This document shows, one piece after another, positions 50,288-57,709 of a DNA stretch of 64,000 nucleotides. A model generated the notes under the pieces. The model searched no databases. It saw only the letters and a program-made list of their open reading frames with translations, and had not been told where the DNA came from. The stretch covers positions 1 through 64,000 of the forward strand of contig NZ_PCOU01000001.1 of the NCBI RefSeq assembly GCF_002979455.1. The letters run 5' to 3'. Source of the DNA: Chryseobacterium sp. MYb7 (lineage in GTDB: Bacteria; Bacteroidota; Bacteroidia; Flavobacteriales; Weeksellaceae). A program made the position numbers and the translations under genes. How positions within the stretch are numbered: position 1 is the stretch's first letter; every line of letters starts with the position of its first letter.

Positions 50288-51358
50288 TTATTTTAAAGTA
50301 TCTACGTTATTTAAATCTTCAAATGCTTTCACCAATCTTGTAGAGAATGTTTCCTCACCTTTTCTTACCCATACTCTTGGGTCATAGAATTTCTTGTTCG
50401 GCTTTTCTTCTCCTTCAGGGTTTCCGATCTGAGCTCTTAAATAGTCGATGTTGTTTACCATATAATCTCTTACTCCTTCTGTATATGCAAACTGAAGGTC
50501 AGTATCGATATTCATTTTGATTACTCCGTAGTCGATAGCTTCTCTGATCTCTTCTAAAGTAGATCCTGAACCTCCGTGGAATACAAAGTTGATAGGTTTA
50601 GCAGCTGTTCCGAATTTCTCCTGAACATATTTCTGAGAATTGTCAAGGATTTTTGGAGTAAGAACTACGTTTCCTGGCTTGTAAACTCCGTGTACGTTAC
50701 CGAAAGCAGCAGCAATTGTGAAGTTATCAGAAATAGCTTTTAATTTTTCATAAGTATAAGCGATATCTTCAGGCTGAGTATATAATTTAGAGTTATCAAC
50801 ATCTGAGTTGTCTACACCGTCTTCTTCACCACCAGTTACTCCGATTTCTACTTCAAGAGTCATCTGAAGCTTAGCCATTCTTTCGAAATATTGTGCTGAA
50901 ATCTCAAGGTTTTCTTCTAAAGATTCTTCAGAAAGATCCAGCATGTGAGAAGAGTAAAGAGATTTTCCTGTCTGCTTGAAGAAATCTTCGTTAGCATCCA
51001 TTAATCCGTCGATCCAAGGAAGTAATTTCTTTGCACAGTGATCTGTGTGTAAAATTACCGTTGCTCCGTAAGCTTCAGCAAGAGTATGAATATGTTTTGC
51101 TCCAGCGATAGATCCTAAGATAGCAGCTCTTTGTCCGTCATTGTTTAATCCTTTTCCTGCGTTGAAAGCAGCTCCACCATTAGAAAACTGGATAATTACA
51201 GGAGCGTTCAATTTCGCTGCAGTTTCCATCACAGCATTAATGTTGCTTGATCCAATTACGTTTACTGCAGGTAATGCAAATTTGTTTTCTTTAGCATACT
51301 GAAAGATATCAGTAACTAACTGACCTGTGGCAACTCCTGCCGGAAAAATTCTGCTCAT
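50288..51358 (-). CDS. fbaA: Class II fructose-1,6-bisphosphate aldolase
   Basis: A 356-residue zinc-dependent aldolase of glycolysis/gluconeogenesis. Motifs: ATVILHTDHCAKKLLPWIDGL (zinc ligand His about 108-112), LEVEIGVTGGEEDGVDN (about 170-186), GNVHGVYKPGN and VFHGGSGSTLEEIREAIDYGVIKMNIDTDLQ. Length and motifs match E. coli FbaA. Transcribed alone. Confidence 0.95.
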   Translation of the reverse strand: MSRIFPAGVATGQLVTDIFQYAKENKFALPAVNVIGSSNINAVMETAAKLNAPVIIQFSNGGAAFNAGKGLNNDGQRAAILGSIAGAKHIHTLAEAYGATVILHTDHCAKKLLPWIDGLMDANEDFFKQTGKSLYSSHMLDLSEESLEENLEISAQYFERMAKLQMTLEVEIGVTGGEEDGVDNSDVDNSKLYTQPEDIAYTYEKLKAISDNFTIAAAFGNVHGVYKPGNVVLTPKILDNSQKYVQEKFGTAAKPINFVFHGGSGSTLEEIREAIDYGVIKMNIDTDLQFAYTEGVRDYMVNNIDYLRAQIGNPEGEEKPNKKFYDPRVWVRKGEETFSTRLVKAFEDLNNVDTLK

Positions 51359-51428
51359 GTTTTACTTTTTGTTATAAATTTATTAGGTGTTTTAATTTCG
51401 TGTAAAGGTAATCATTTTTAAGAAATTA

Positions 51429-52295
51429 CTAATTTCTTTTATCTCTGCCCCAAAGTAGCTTCTGACGGATGGTTTCGTAGAAACTTAGGCCGTTCGGCTG
51501 TACCAAAAGCAGCTGGAATTTTGCCTTTTTGATAATGATTTCCTTGTCAGTTTCTATATGTATCAGTCGGGAGTCTAAAGAAAGAGAGTATTGAGGAACA
51601 CGGCTTTCCACCCTGAATTTTATTTCTACTTTATCATTCACTACTAAAGGTCTTACATTCAGATTGTGAGGAGCGATTGGAGTGATGACAAAGTTTTCGT
51701 TATTCGGAGAAATGATAGGTCCGCCACAGCTCAGAGAGTAAGCGGTAGATCCTGTAGGGGTTGAAATGATAACACCATCACCCCAGAAAACATTCAAAAA
51801 CTCATCATTGATATAAGAATCCACAGTAATCATGGATGTTGTTTCTTTTCTGGAAACAGTAACATCATTCAAAGCATAAGGAAAAGCACCTTCAAGTTTG
51901 GGAGAAACCACTTCAATAACAGAACGGCGGCTTGTTTTAACTTCTCCTTTTAAGATAGAATCCAGTTCTTTAAAGGCTTCTTCTTTCGTGAAAAAAGCCA
52001 AAAAACCAAGTCTTCCGGTATTGACTCCTACCACCGGAATTTCAAGATCCTCAATGAAGGTTAAAGAGTTTACAATGGTTCCATCTCCACCGAAAGTAAA
52101 GAACAAATCCACTTCTTTATCCAGAAGATCCTGCTTACAATTGAAAGTTTCGAATATTTTTGAAAACTGAAGTGCTTCAGCCATTTCATCAAACAGAACA
52201 GATTTTACACCTCTGGTTTCAAGTTCAGAGATAAACTTGCTTAAATATAAAAAAGTATCAAGATCTTTTTTCTGAGAATATATGGCTGCCTTCAT
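51429..52295 (-). CDS. nadK: NAD kinase
   Basis: A 288-residue enzyme phosphorylating NAD to NADP. The GGDGT motif is visible in FTFGGDGTIVNSL (about 68-80), with VVGVNTGRLGFLAFF next and ISTPTGSTAYSLSCGGPII (about 176-194) in the second domain. It lies one base after the CBS-domain gene and is co-transcribed with it. Confidence 0.94.
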   Translation of the reverse strand: MKAAIYSQKKDLDTFLYLSKFISELETRGVKSVLFDEMAEALQFSKIFETFNCKQDLLDKEVDLFFTFGGDGTIVNSLTFIEDLEIPVVGVNTGRLGFLAFFTKEEAFKELDSILKGEVKTSRRSVIEVVSPKLEGAFPYALNDVTVSRKETTSMITVDSYINDEFLNVFWGDGVIISTPTGSTAYSLSCGGPIISPNNENFVITPIAPHNLNVRPLVVNDKVEIKFRVESRVPQYSLSLDSRLIHIETDKEIIIKKAKFQLLLVQPNGLSFYETIRQKLLWGRDKRN

Positions 52296-52296
52296 G

Positions 52297-52950
52297 TTAT
52301 ATTTCTATGAATTTTTGTAAAAAACCAAATCGGTCTTTAAACAGATCGGATTTCTCATCAGAATAGTATTTTTCAACAATTCTGTAGTCGTACCGGTCAA
52401 AAGTAGAATCTATCGAGGCCAGGTTTTCATTGCTGATCTTTATCGTGATCTGTACCACTTCATCAGACATAAAGCTTATAAATCCTCCATAAAATTTCGA
52501 ATTATTGCTTTCTATGATGTTGGCAATTTCCGTCATTGAATATTTTCTGGCAGAAGTTTCTATTGTAAGAATAGCTCCTGTTTCTGAAAACAGCGGATAA
52601 CGGGAAAAGTCCTGAAAGATATCGTCACATGTGATATATCCCAGATATTTTTCATTTTTATTAATCACCGGAATCACATTGGTACTGAACGTATAAAACA
52701 GACGAATGCTGTCCATAATATTATTGTCTTCCAGAATGGCAAACCGTTCAATCTGGTGCTCCAGATCCTTCAGTGTTCCTCCATCTTCCTCATACAGAAA
52801 ATCCATTGCAAGAGCTCCGTAGAAGTGATGAGATTTTTTGATGAAAACATGGGAATATCCAAAATCTTCCAACGTATTTCTGGCCGACTCGATGGAGTCA
52901 GACAGGCTAAAACACAGAAAGTCTTTTGAGATATAGTCCTTGATAAACAT
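52297..52950 (-). CDS. CBS-domain protein
   Basis: A 217-residue cytosolic protein with a pair of CBS motifs (about 1-125): SISDSIESARNTLEDFGYSHVFI and IRLFYTFSTNVIPVINKNEKYLGYITCDDIF-like sequence, then an ACT-like C-terminal region. CBS pairs bind adenine nucleotides. The arrangement immediately before nadK suggests a role tied to nucleotide or NAD levels. First gene of the two-gene unit. Confidence 0.85.
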   Translation of the reverse strand: MFIKDYISKDFLCFSLSDSIESARNTLEDFGYSHVFIKKSHHFYGALAMDFLYEEDGGTLKDLEHQIERFAILEDNNIMDSIRLFYTFSTNVIPVINKNEKYLGYITCDDIFQDFSRYPLFSETGAILTIETSARKYSMTEIANIIESNNSKFYGGFISFMSDEVVQITIKISNENLASIDSTFDRYDYRIVEKYYSDEKSDLFKDRFGFLQKFIEI

Positions 52951-53034
52951 TGTGCTAATTTATAAAAAATTAAATGAAACTTTTTCTGAAAACGTTACTT
53001 TTTTTAATGTGAATCAAAAAAAGTGCCGTCAAAA

Positions 53035-53065
53035 TTTGTTCATAAAGAAAAATAAAGTACCTTTG
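53035..53065 (+). promoter_or_regulatory. Consensus promoter pointing into a gene-free strip
   Basis: -33 TTTG at 53035-53038, exactly 19 bases, then -7 TACCTTTG at 53058-53065. This is the same geometry as the tRNA-Val promoter. No plus-strand gene follows before the terminator at 53102. Confidence 0.6.
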
Positions 53066-53071
53066 TCGCCT

Positions 53072-53139
53072 TTCATTTTTACTTTTTATTAGATTTATTT
53101 CAAACTGCACTGTCTATTAAGGACATATGCAGTTTTTTT
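53072..53139 (+). ncRNA. Candidate small RNA of about 68 nt
   Basis: Between a consensus promoter (53035-53065) and a strong plus-strand hairpin terminator (53102-53139) lies only about 30 bases of unstructured AU-rich sequence. The 3' hairpin has arms AAACTGCA and TGCAGTTT, with an inner TGTC/GACA stem, and ends in a T7 run. There is no start codon with a useful ORF. The T-run is on the plus strand, so the hairpin is not in the right orientation for the minus-strand SpoU gene next to it. Confidence 0.4.
53102..53139 (+). terminator. Plus-strand terminator of the candidate small RNA
   Basis: Hairpin AAACTGCA/TGCAGTTT (53102-53109, 53128-53135), inner stem 53111-53114/53122-53125, then T7. 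It abuts the stop of the convergent minus-strand gene. Confidence 0.75.
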
Positions 53140-53668
53140 ATTTTAATGCTTTTGCAAATTCCCACATCACAATTCCGGCGCACACACTTACATTAAGAGA
53201 ATGCTTTGTTCCAAGTTGTGGAATTTCTAAAAATACATCAACATTTGGAAGTACTTCATCACTGATTCCTTCTACCTCGTTCCCTAAAATCAAAGCATAT
53301 TTTTTCGATCGGTCAATCGTAAAATCAGTAATAAGCTGGCTTCCGGTAGTCTGCTCAATTCCGATGATTTCATATCCTTTACTTTTCAGATCAGCAATAG
53401 CAGTGTTGGTTTCTGTTTCATGAGACCAGTCTACACTTTCCGTTGCACCCAATGCCGCTTTATGAATTTCACGATGGGGTGGCTGCGGGGTAATTCCGCA
53501 AAGAATGATCTTTTCAATTAAAAAGGCATCTGCCGTTCTGAAAGCTGCACCTACATTGTGCATACTTCTGATATTATCTAAAATGATGACCAACGGAATT
53601 TTTTCAACCTTCTTAAATGTTTCTACATCTATTCTGTTGAGTTCTTCCAGTTTTAGTTTCTGTACCAA
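53138..53668 (-). CDS. SpoU/TrmH-family RNA methyltransferase
   Basis: A 176-residue protein with the three SPOUT motifs: LDNIRSMHNVGAAFRTAD (about 30-47), ALILGNEVEGIS (about 120-131) and LEIPQLGTKHSLNVSVCAGIVMWEF (about 141-165). It methylates a ribose 2'-OH in tRNA or rRNA; the exact target is not clear from sequence. No N-terminal RNA-binding extension is present. The MORN-repeat gene lies just upstream (5 bases). Confidence 0.9.
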   Translation of the reverse strand: MVQKLKLEELNRIDVETFKKVEKIPLVIILDNIRSMHNVGAAFRTADAFLIEKIILCGITPQPPHREIHKAALGATESVDWSHETETNTAIADLKSKGYEIIGIEQTTGSQLITDFTIDRSKKYALILGNEVEGISDEVLPNVDVFLEIPQLGTKHSLNVSVCAGIVMWEFAKALK

Positions 53669-53673
53669 TTGTA

Positions 53674-54294
53674 TTATTTTGTTGAGATTAATTTTCCGTC
53701 TTGATAGACCTCTGTCTTTTCTATGCTTCCGTCTTCACGGTAATGAACTCTGTTGCCATTTCTTTTATCGTTGGCGAATTCCGTTTCACGCTGTAGTTTT
53801 CCTGATGGATAAAGCACTTTCCATTTTCCGGTAGCAAGTCCGTTATCATACTGGCCGATTTCTTTTATTGATTTTCCGTCCTCATGGAAGGTTCTGCTTT
53901 CTCCCTGTAATTTATTGAATTTATAGTTAGAAATTTCAGTTATTTTACCTGCAGGAGAATAAAAAGTAGCCGTAAGACTGTTATCATAAATATTCTTTTC
54001 TCCATTTCTGAATTCCTCTTTGGAAGTAAGCACGCCATTCTTATCAAAATAAGACCATTCTTTTACTTTGAATCCTTTCTTATATTCTCCCTTTGACTGT
54101 ACTTTTCCATTATCATAATAAAAAATGGCATCTCCGTCCAATTTCCCCTTTTTCCATTCCACCGTATTTTTTACCTGGCCGTTGTCATAGAATTCTTTGC
54201 AGGAGCCTTCCTGTAATCCGTCTTTATATCCACAAGGTTTCTGTGCCATGATGAGGACAGAGGTGGAAAAAAATAATAGAAATAGGTGCTTCAT
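53674..54294 (-). CDS. YwqK-like MORN-repeat secreted protein
   Basis: A 206-residue protein with a signal peptide (to MAQKP, about residue 19) and five to seven MORN_2-type repeats such as GQVKNTVEWKKGKLDGDAIFYYDNG and GLATGKWKVLYPSGKLQRETEF. Database names call such proteins YwqK antitoxin; that label is unproven here, and a secreted repeat protein is a safer description. Five bases before the methyltransferase gene, same strand. Confidence 0.85.
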   Translation of the reverse strand: MKHLFLLFFSTSVLIMAQKPCGYKDGLQEGSCKEFYDNGQVKNTVEWKKGKLDGDAIFYYDNGKVQSKGEYKKGFKVKEWSYFDKNGVLTSKEEFRNGEKNIYDNSLTATFYSPAGKITEISNYKFNKLQGESRTFHEDGKSIKEIGQYDNGLATGKWKVLYPSGKLQRETEFANDKRNGNRVHYREDGSIEKTEVYQDGKLISTK

Positions 54295-54326
54295 AGCTAT
54301 TTTTATTTCAAAAATAGTAAAATACT

Positions 54327-54334
54327 TATATTTG
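54327..54334 (+). promoter_or_regulatory. -7 box of the secreted protein gene at 54350
   Basis: TATATTTG fits TAnnTTTG, 23 bases before the ATG at 54350; it fixes the start there and not at the upstream in-frame Met at 54197. Confidence 0.5.
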
Positions 54335-54349
54335 ACTCAAAAATATACT

Positions 54350-54949
54350 ATGAAAAAATTATTCACATTATTCATACTGGCGTGGGGATTTATATATCTG
54401 AGTGCTCAAAACACGTATTATCCTCAAGCTTTTTTCGATAAAAAGCTGGCGAGAGAAATGCTGGGGTTTGGGAATTCTACCATTGAAGGAGTGGCTTCTA
54501 CCAAACAAAAAAACAACTGGGGCATCAAGCCGTTGCTTGGAGAGAAACATTATGCACCTAAAGGAACCGTTGTCATGCTTTTTCCTGTAACTCCTTATTT
54601 TCAGGAATTTTATGATATGAGAAGGAAATATGAAAACAAGAAAACTACGGTATACATGTCTGAAGAAGCTTTTAAATATAGAGTAGAAGCTTTAACAGAT
54701 GACCATGGCAGGTTTAAATTCGAAAAACTGAAACCGGGTAAATATTACCTTGAAACGATCGTCAACTTTACCGCAACGGCAAGCTATCAGCAGCAAACCG
54801 GAACTTCAAATGCTTATAACGGATATGGAGCTTATCTGTATTCAACACCTATATACAGTACATTTTTCTATGGATATTCTGCTGCCAACAGGGAAAGCAA
54901 ATTTGTTGAAATAAAACAGGACGGAGAACTCAAAGAAATCAAGCTTTAA
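54350..54949 (+). CDS. Secreted protein with carboxypeptidase-regulatory-like region
   Basis: From the ATG at 54350 the protein has 199 residues with a clean signal peptide (KKLFTLFILAWGFIYLSAQ). A beta-sandwich region about 95-135 reads DDHGRFKFEKLKPGKYYLE, the pattern of CarboxypepD_reg folds. The end is aromatic and Tyr-rich (YGAYLYSTPIYSTFFYGYS). Function unknown. Divergent from the MORN-repeat gene. Confidence 0.75.
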   Translation: MKKLFTLFILAWGFIYLSAQNTYYPQAFFDKKLAREMLGFGNSTIEGVASTKQKNNWGIKPLLGEKHYAPKGTVVMLFPVTPYFQEFYDMRRKYENKKTTVYMSEEAFKYRVEALTDDHGRFKFEKLKPGKYYLETIVNFTATASYQQQTGTSNAYNGYGAYLYSTPIYSTFFYGYSAANRESKFVEIKQDGELKEIKL

Positions 54950-54961
54950 TAGCTTGATTTT

Positions 54962-55840
54962 TTATTTTCTGTTCATAATCTGATGAACATTCTTCTCAAT
55001 ATTCTGAGCTAAGGTTTCCATAGGAATGTCATTTTCATCATTATTGAACGGATCTTCAATTTCTTCTGCAATAAGTTCAAGACTCATCAGTACATAATAT
55101 ACAAAAACAGTTAGCGGAATCATGAAAAGTCCTATCGTAATCACATAGGCAATAGGCAGAGCAAAAACATACAGAATGATAAATTTCTTGATGAAAGAAG
55201 AGTATGAATAAGGAATCGGAGTATTTTTGATTCTTTCACAGCCTCCGCAAACATCCAGAAATCCAGAAATCTGAGTGTCTAAGTAGAGCATTTCAACATC
55301 TGAAACCTTCCCTTCTTTTTTTAATTGGTTCAATTTATGGCTAAGCAGAATCACTATTTCGCTGGGACCATGATTTTTTAAAGAACTTTCAATTTCAGAA
55401 TAATCTTCATCCAAAGCCAGTCTTGTAGATTCTTTGGAAAGATGTTTGGCTAAAAAGTGAGGAAAGTATTTTAAATATCTTGCAATTTGGTCAATATCCT
55501 GGCGATTATCACCCAAGATGGTATTGATTTTTATGGCAAAGTTTCGGGTGTCATTGACCAGTTTCCCCCAAAGTTTTCGTCCTTCCCACCATCTGTCATA
55601 AGCGGTATTGGTTCTGAAAACCAATAAAAGGGAAAGCACAAAACCCAGCAGAGAGTGAATCATGCCTACATTACTGACTCCTGATTTTGTCGTAAGATGC
55701 AGATATTCCACTTCCAGATACTGAATTCCCCAGGAGTATAACCCGACAAGAATCATACTTGGAAAAAGAATTTTTAGAGTATCACTTTTGTGTAAACTGA
55801 AAAGGATTTTAATGAAATGTTTGGTATTGTAGACTCTCAT
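54962..55840 (-). CDS. Bestrophin-family ion channel
   Basis: A 292-residue membrane protein. The bestrophin hallmark LLVFRTNTAYDRWWEGRKLWGKLVNDTRNF is at about 75-104, with GFVLSLLL before it. Further segments lie at about 20-40, 218-235 and 238-256. Bacterial members are pentameric chloride or cation channels. It converges with the 54350 gene, with 12 bases between stops. Confidence 0.9.
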   Translation of the reverse strand: MRVYNTKHFIKILFSLHKSDTLKILFPSMILVGLYSWGIQYLEVEYLHLTTKSGVSNVGMIHSLLGFVLSLLLVFRTNTAYDRWWEGRKLWGKLVNDTRNFAIKINTILGDNRQDIDQIARYLKYFPHFLAKHLSKESTRLALDEDYSEIESSLKNHGPSEIVILLSHKLNQLKKEGKVSDVEMLYLDTQISGFLDVCGGCERIKNTPIPYSYSSFIKKFIILYVFALPIAYVITIGLFMIPLTVFVYYVLMSLELIAEEIEDPFNNDENDIPMETLAQNIEKNVHQIMNRK

Positions 55841-55989
55841 AAACTCACTTATTATTACAAATATAAATTTTTTCGTTTAGTGCTGAAGGATAAAAACCCG
55901 TGAAATTTGATTTTAAAAGCTCTTTCTATTTAAAATTTTTTCAAGTTTCAAAAAAACACTATTTTTATTTCGCATTAAATATAAAGTAC

Positions 55990-56865
55990 ATGATCCTCGA
56001 AAACGTAGATATTGTAAATGATATCAGTAAAGAAGATTTTCAGAAAAATTATTTCAAAAAGCAAAAACCTCTTTTAATTAAGAATTTTGCCAGCAGATGG
56101 GATGCTTTTGATAAATGGAACCTTGCTTATATTCGCGAAAAAGCGGGTGATCAGGAAGTTCCGTTGTATGATAATAAACCGGCTGATGCTAAGAAAAGCT
56201 CTGATGCTCCGGTAACCCGAATGAAAATGAAGGAGTATATTGATATCATTAAAAGTAATCCTTCAGATCTGAGAATTTTTTTCTATATCATCACAGACAG
56301 GCTTCCTGAGTTGCTGAAAAACTTTACCTATCCGGATCTTGGAATAAAATTTTTTAAAAGACTGCCTACTTTATTCTTCGGAGGAAGTGAAGCTCATGTT
56401 TTAATGCATTATGATGTGGATCTGGGGGATTTTATGCATATTCATTTCGAAGGAAAGAAAAGAATTCTGCTATTTGATCAGAAACAGTCTCCGTTTTTAT
56501 ATAAAGTGCCTTTGTCTGTTCATACTGTTTACGATGTAGACTACGAAAATCCGGATTATGAAAAGTTTCCCGCGCTGAAATATGCAAAAGGATATGAGAT
56601 TTTTATGGAACATGGTGATGCGCTCTTTATTCCGGGTGCTTTCTGGCACTTCAATAGATATCTGGAACCTGGTTTTTCTCTTTCACTAAGAGCACTTCCT
56701 AATAAACCGAATGTCTTTGCCAATATGCTGTATCATGTCTTCATTATGAGGTACACAGATAAACTGATGCGTAAGCTTTTCAAAGCCAAATGGATCAATT
56801 ACAAGCAGAAATGGGCCTACAAGAAAAGCTCAAATGCTTTGGAAAAGCACCTTTCTGAAAGATAA
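55990..56865 (+). CDS. Cupin-like (JmjC-type) Fe(II)/2-oxoglutarate oxygenase-like protein
   Basis: The ATG at 55990 gives 291 residues; an upstream in-frame Met adds a poor Phe-rich extension. The Cupin_8/JmjC-like core has the iron ligands in HVLMHYDVDLGDFMHIHFEGKK (H..D, about 135-150) and a distal His in DALFIPGAFWHFNRYLEPG. Such proteins hydroxylate protein side chains. The substrate is unknown. No operon partner. Confidence 0.85.
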   Translation: MILENVDIVNDISKEDFQKNYFKKQKPLLIKNFASRWDAFDKWNLAYIREKAGDQEVPLYDNKPADAKKSSDAPVTRMKMKEYIDIIKSNPSDLRIFFYIITDRLPELLKNFTYPDLGIKFFKRLPTLFFGGSEAHVLMHYDVDLGDFMHIHFEGKKRILLFDQKQSPFLYKVPLSVHTVYDVDYENPDYEKFPALKYAKGYEIFMEHGDALFIPGAFWHFNRYLEPGFSLSLRALPNKPNVFANMLYHVFIMRYTDKLMRKLFKAKWINYKQKWAYKKSSNALEKHLSER

Positions 56866-56928
56866 GAATTAGAGTTTAGATCATTATAACGCATTGAACG
56901 CAAGTTTAAAGCTTATCTGTTTATAAAG

Positions 56929-56994
56929 GTTCGCAAAGGCGTTTCACTCAGCGAGGAAAGTACTTCAATTGCTAAATGAAATGCCTTTGCGAAC
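56929..56994. repeat. 66-bp structured palindromic repeat, copy B
   Basis: Perfect 12-base arms GTTCGCAAAGGC and GCCTTTGCGAAC enclose a middle TTTCA/TGAAA stem. Same length and layout as copy A at 40987-41052, and again between converging genes (cupin-like and GNAT). Confidence 0.75.
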
Positions 56995-57054
56995 GAAAAT
57001 AAGAAGAATCAATATCAATTAACTTTGCATCTTCGCGTTAAATTTAGGAGCAAT

Positions 57055-57585
57055 TTATTTATTTACAAGCCCGAAGATCGTCGCATCTACGAATTTTCCT
57101 TTTTCGAAAAAATAATCTTTCAACATTCCTTCTTTGCTGAAATTTAGAGAAGTCAACAGTCTTTCGGAAGAAATATTGGAAGGATCTATGAAAGCATCCA
57201 CACGGTGAAGTCTCATGGTTTCAAACCCATACGTTAAAATAGGAAGAATGGCTTCTTTCATATAAGATTGCTGCCAGAATTTAGGATTGAGCTCATAGCC
57301 AACTTCTGCCCGGAAATGTTCCCTGTACCAATTGTGGTAACCACAGGTACCAATGACTTTTCCTGTGGATTTTAGTTCCAGAGCCCATCTGAAACCTTTT
57401 CCTTTTTCGAATTCACTGTTGAAATGCTGGATAATGTGTATGGAATCTTCTTCTGTCTTGAAAGTGTCAAGGTCATAATATTCCATCACTTCATCCAAAG
57501 AAAAGTACTCAAAAAGGTCTTGGGTATCATTAAAAGTAAGCTTACGCAAAATAAGCCTTTCAGTCTCTAAAACAGGAAATTCCAT
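57055..57585 (-). CDS. GNAT-family N-acetyltransferase
   Basis: A 176-residue RimJ/RimL-like protein. ETERLILRKLTFNDTQDLFEYF opens the fold; GTCGYHNWYREHFRAEVGYELNPKFWQQSYMKEAI (about 95-130) is the acetyl-CoA region, and DPSNISSERLLTSLNFSKEGML closes it. The usual Q/RxxGxG/A loop is replaced by QQSYMKEA, which lacks the glycines. Substrate unknown. Divergent from mutS. Confidence 0.85.
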   Translation of the reverse strand: MEFPVLETERLILRKLTFNDTQDLFEYFSLDEVMEYYDLDTFKTEEDSIHIIQHFNSEFEKGKGFRWALELKSTGKVIGTCGYHNWYREHFRAEVGYELNPKFWQQSYMKEAILPILTYGFETMRLHRVDAFIDPSNISSERLLTSLNFSKEGMLKDYFFEKGKFVDATIFGLVNK

Positions 57586-57685
57586 GAATAATGTGATTTG
57601 ATGGTGAAATTACAATTAATTCCTGATAAAGAAAAACATAGAACATTAACCCTCAAACAATTCTCTTACCCTGAATTTATTTTTC

Positions 57686-57693
57686 TAAATTTG
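57686..57693 (+). promoter_or_regulatory. -7 box of mutS
   Basis: TAAATTTG fits TAnnTTTG, 24 bases before the ATG at 57710. Confidence 0.5.
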
Positions 57694-57709
57694 GGGCTCA
57701 TTTTTTACT

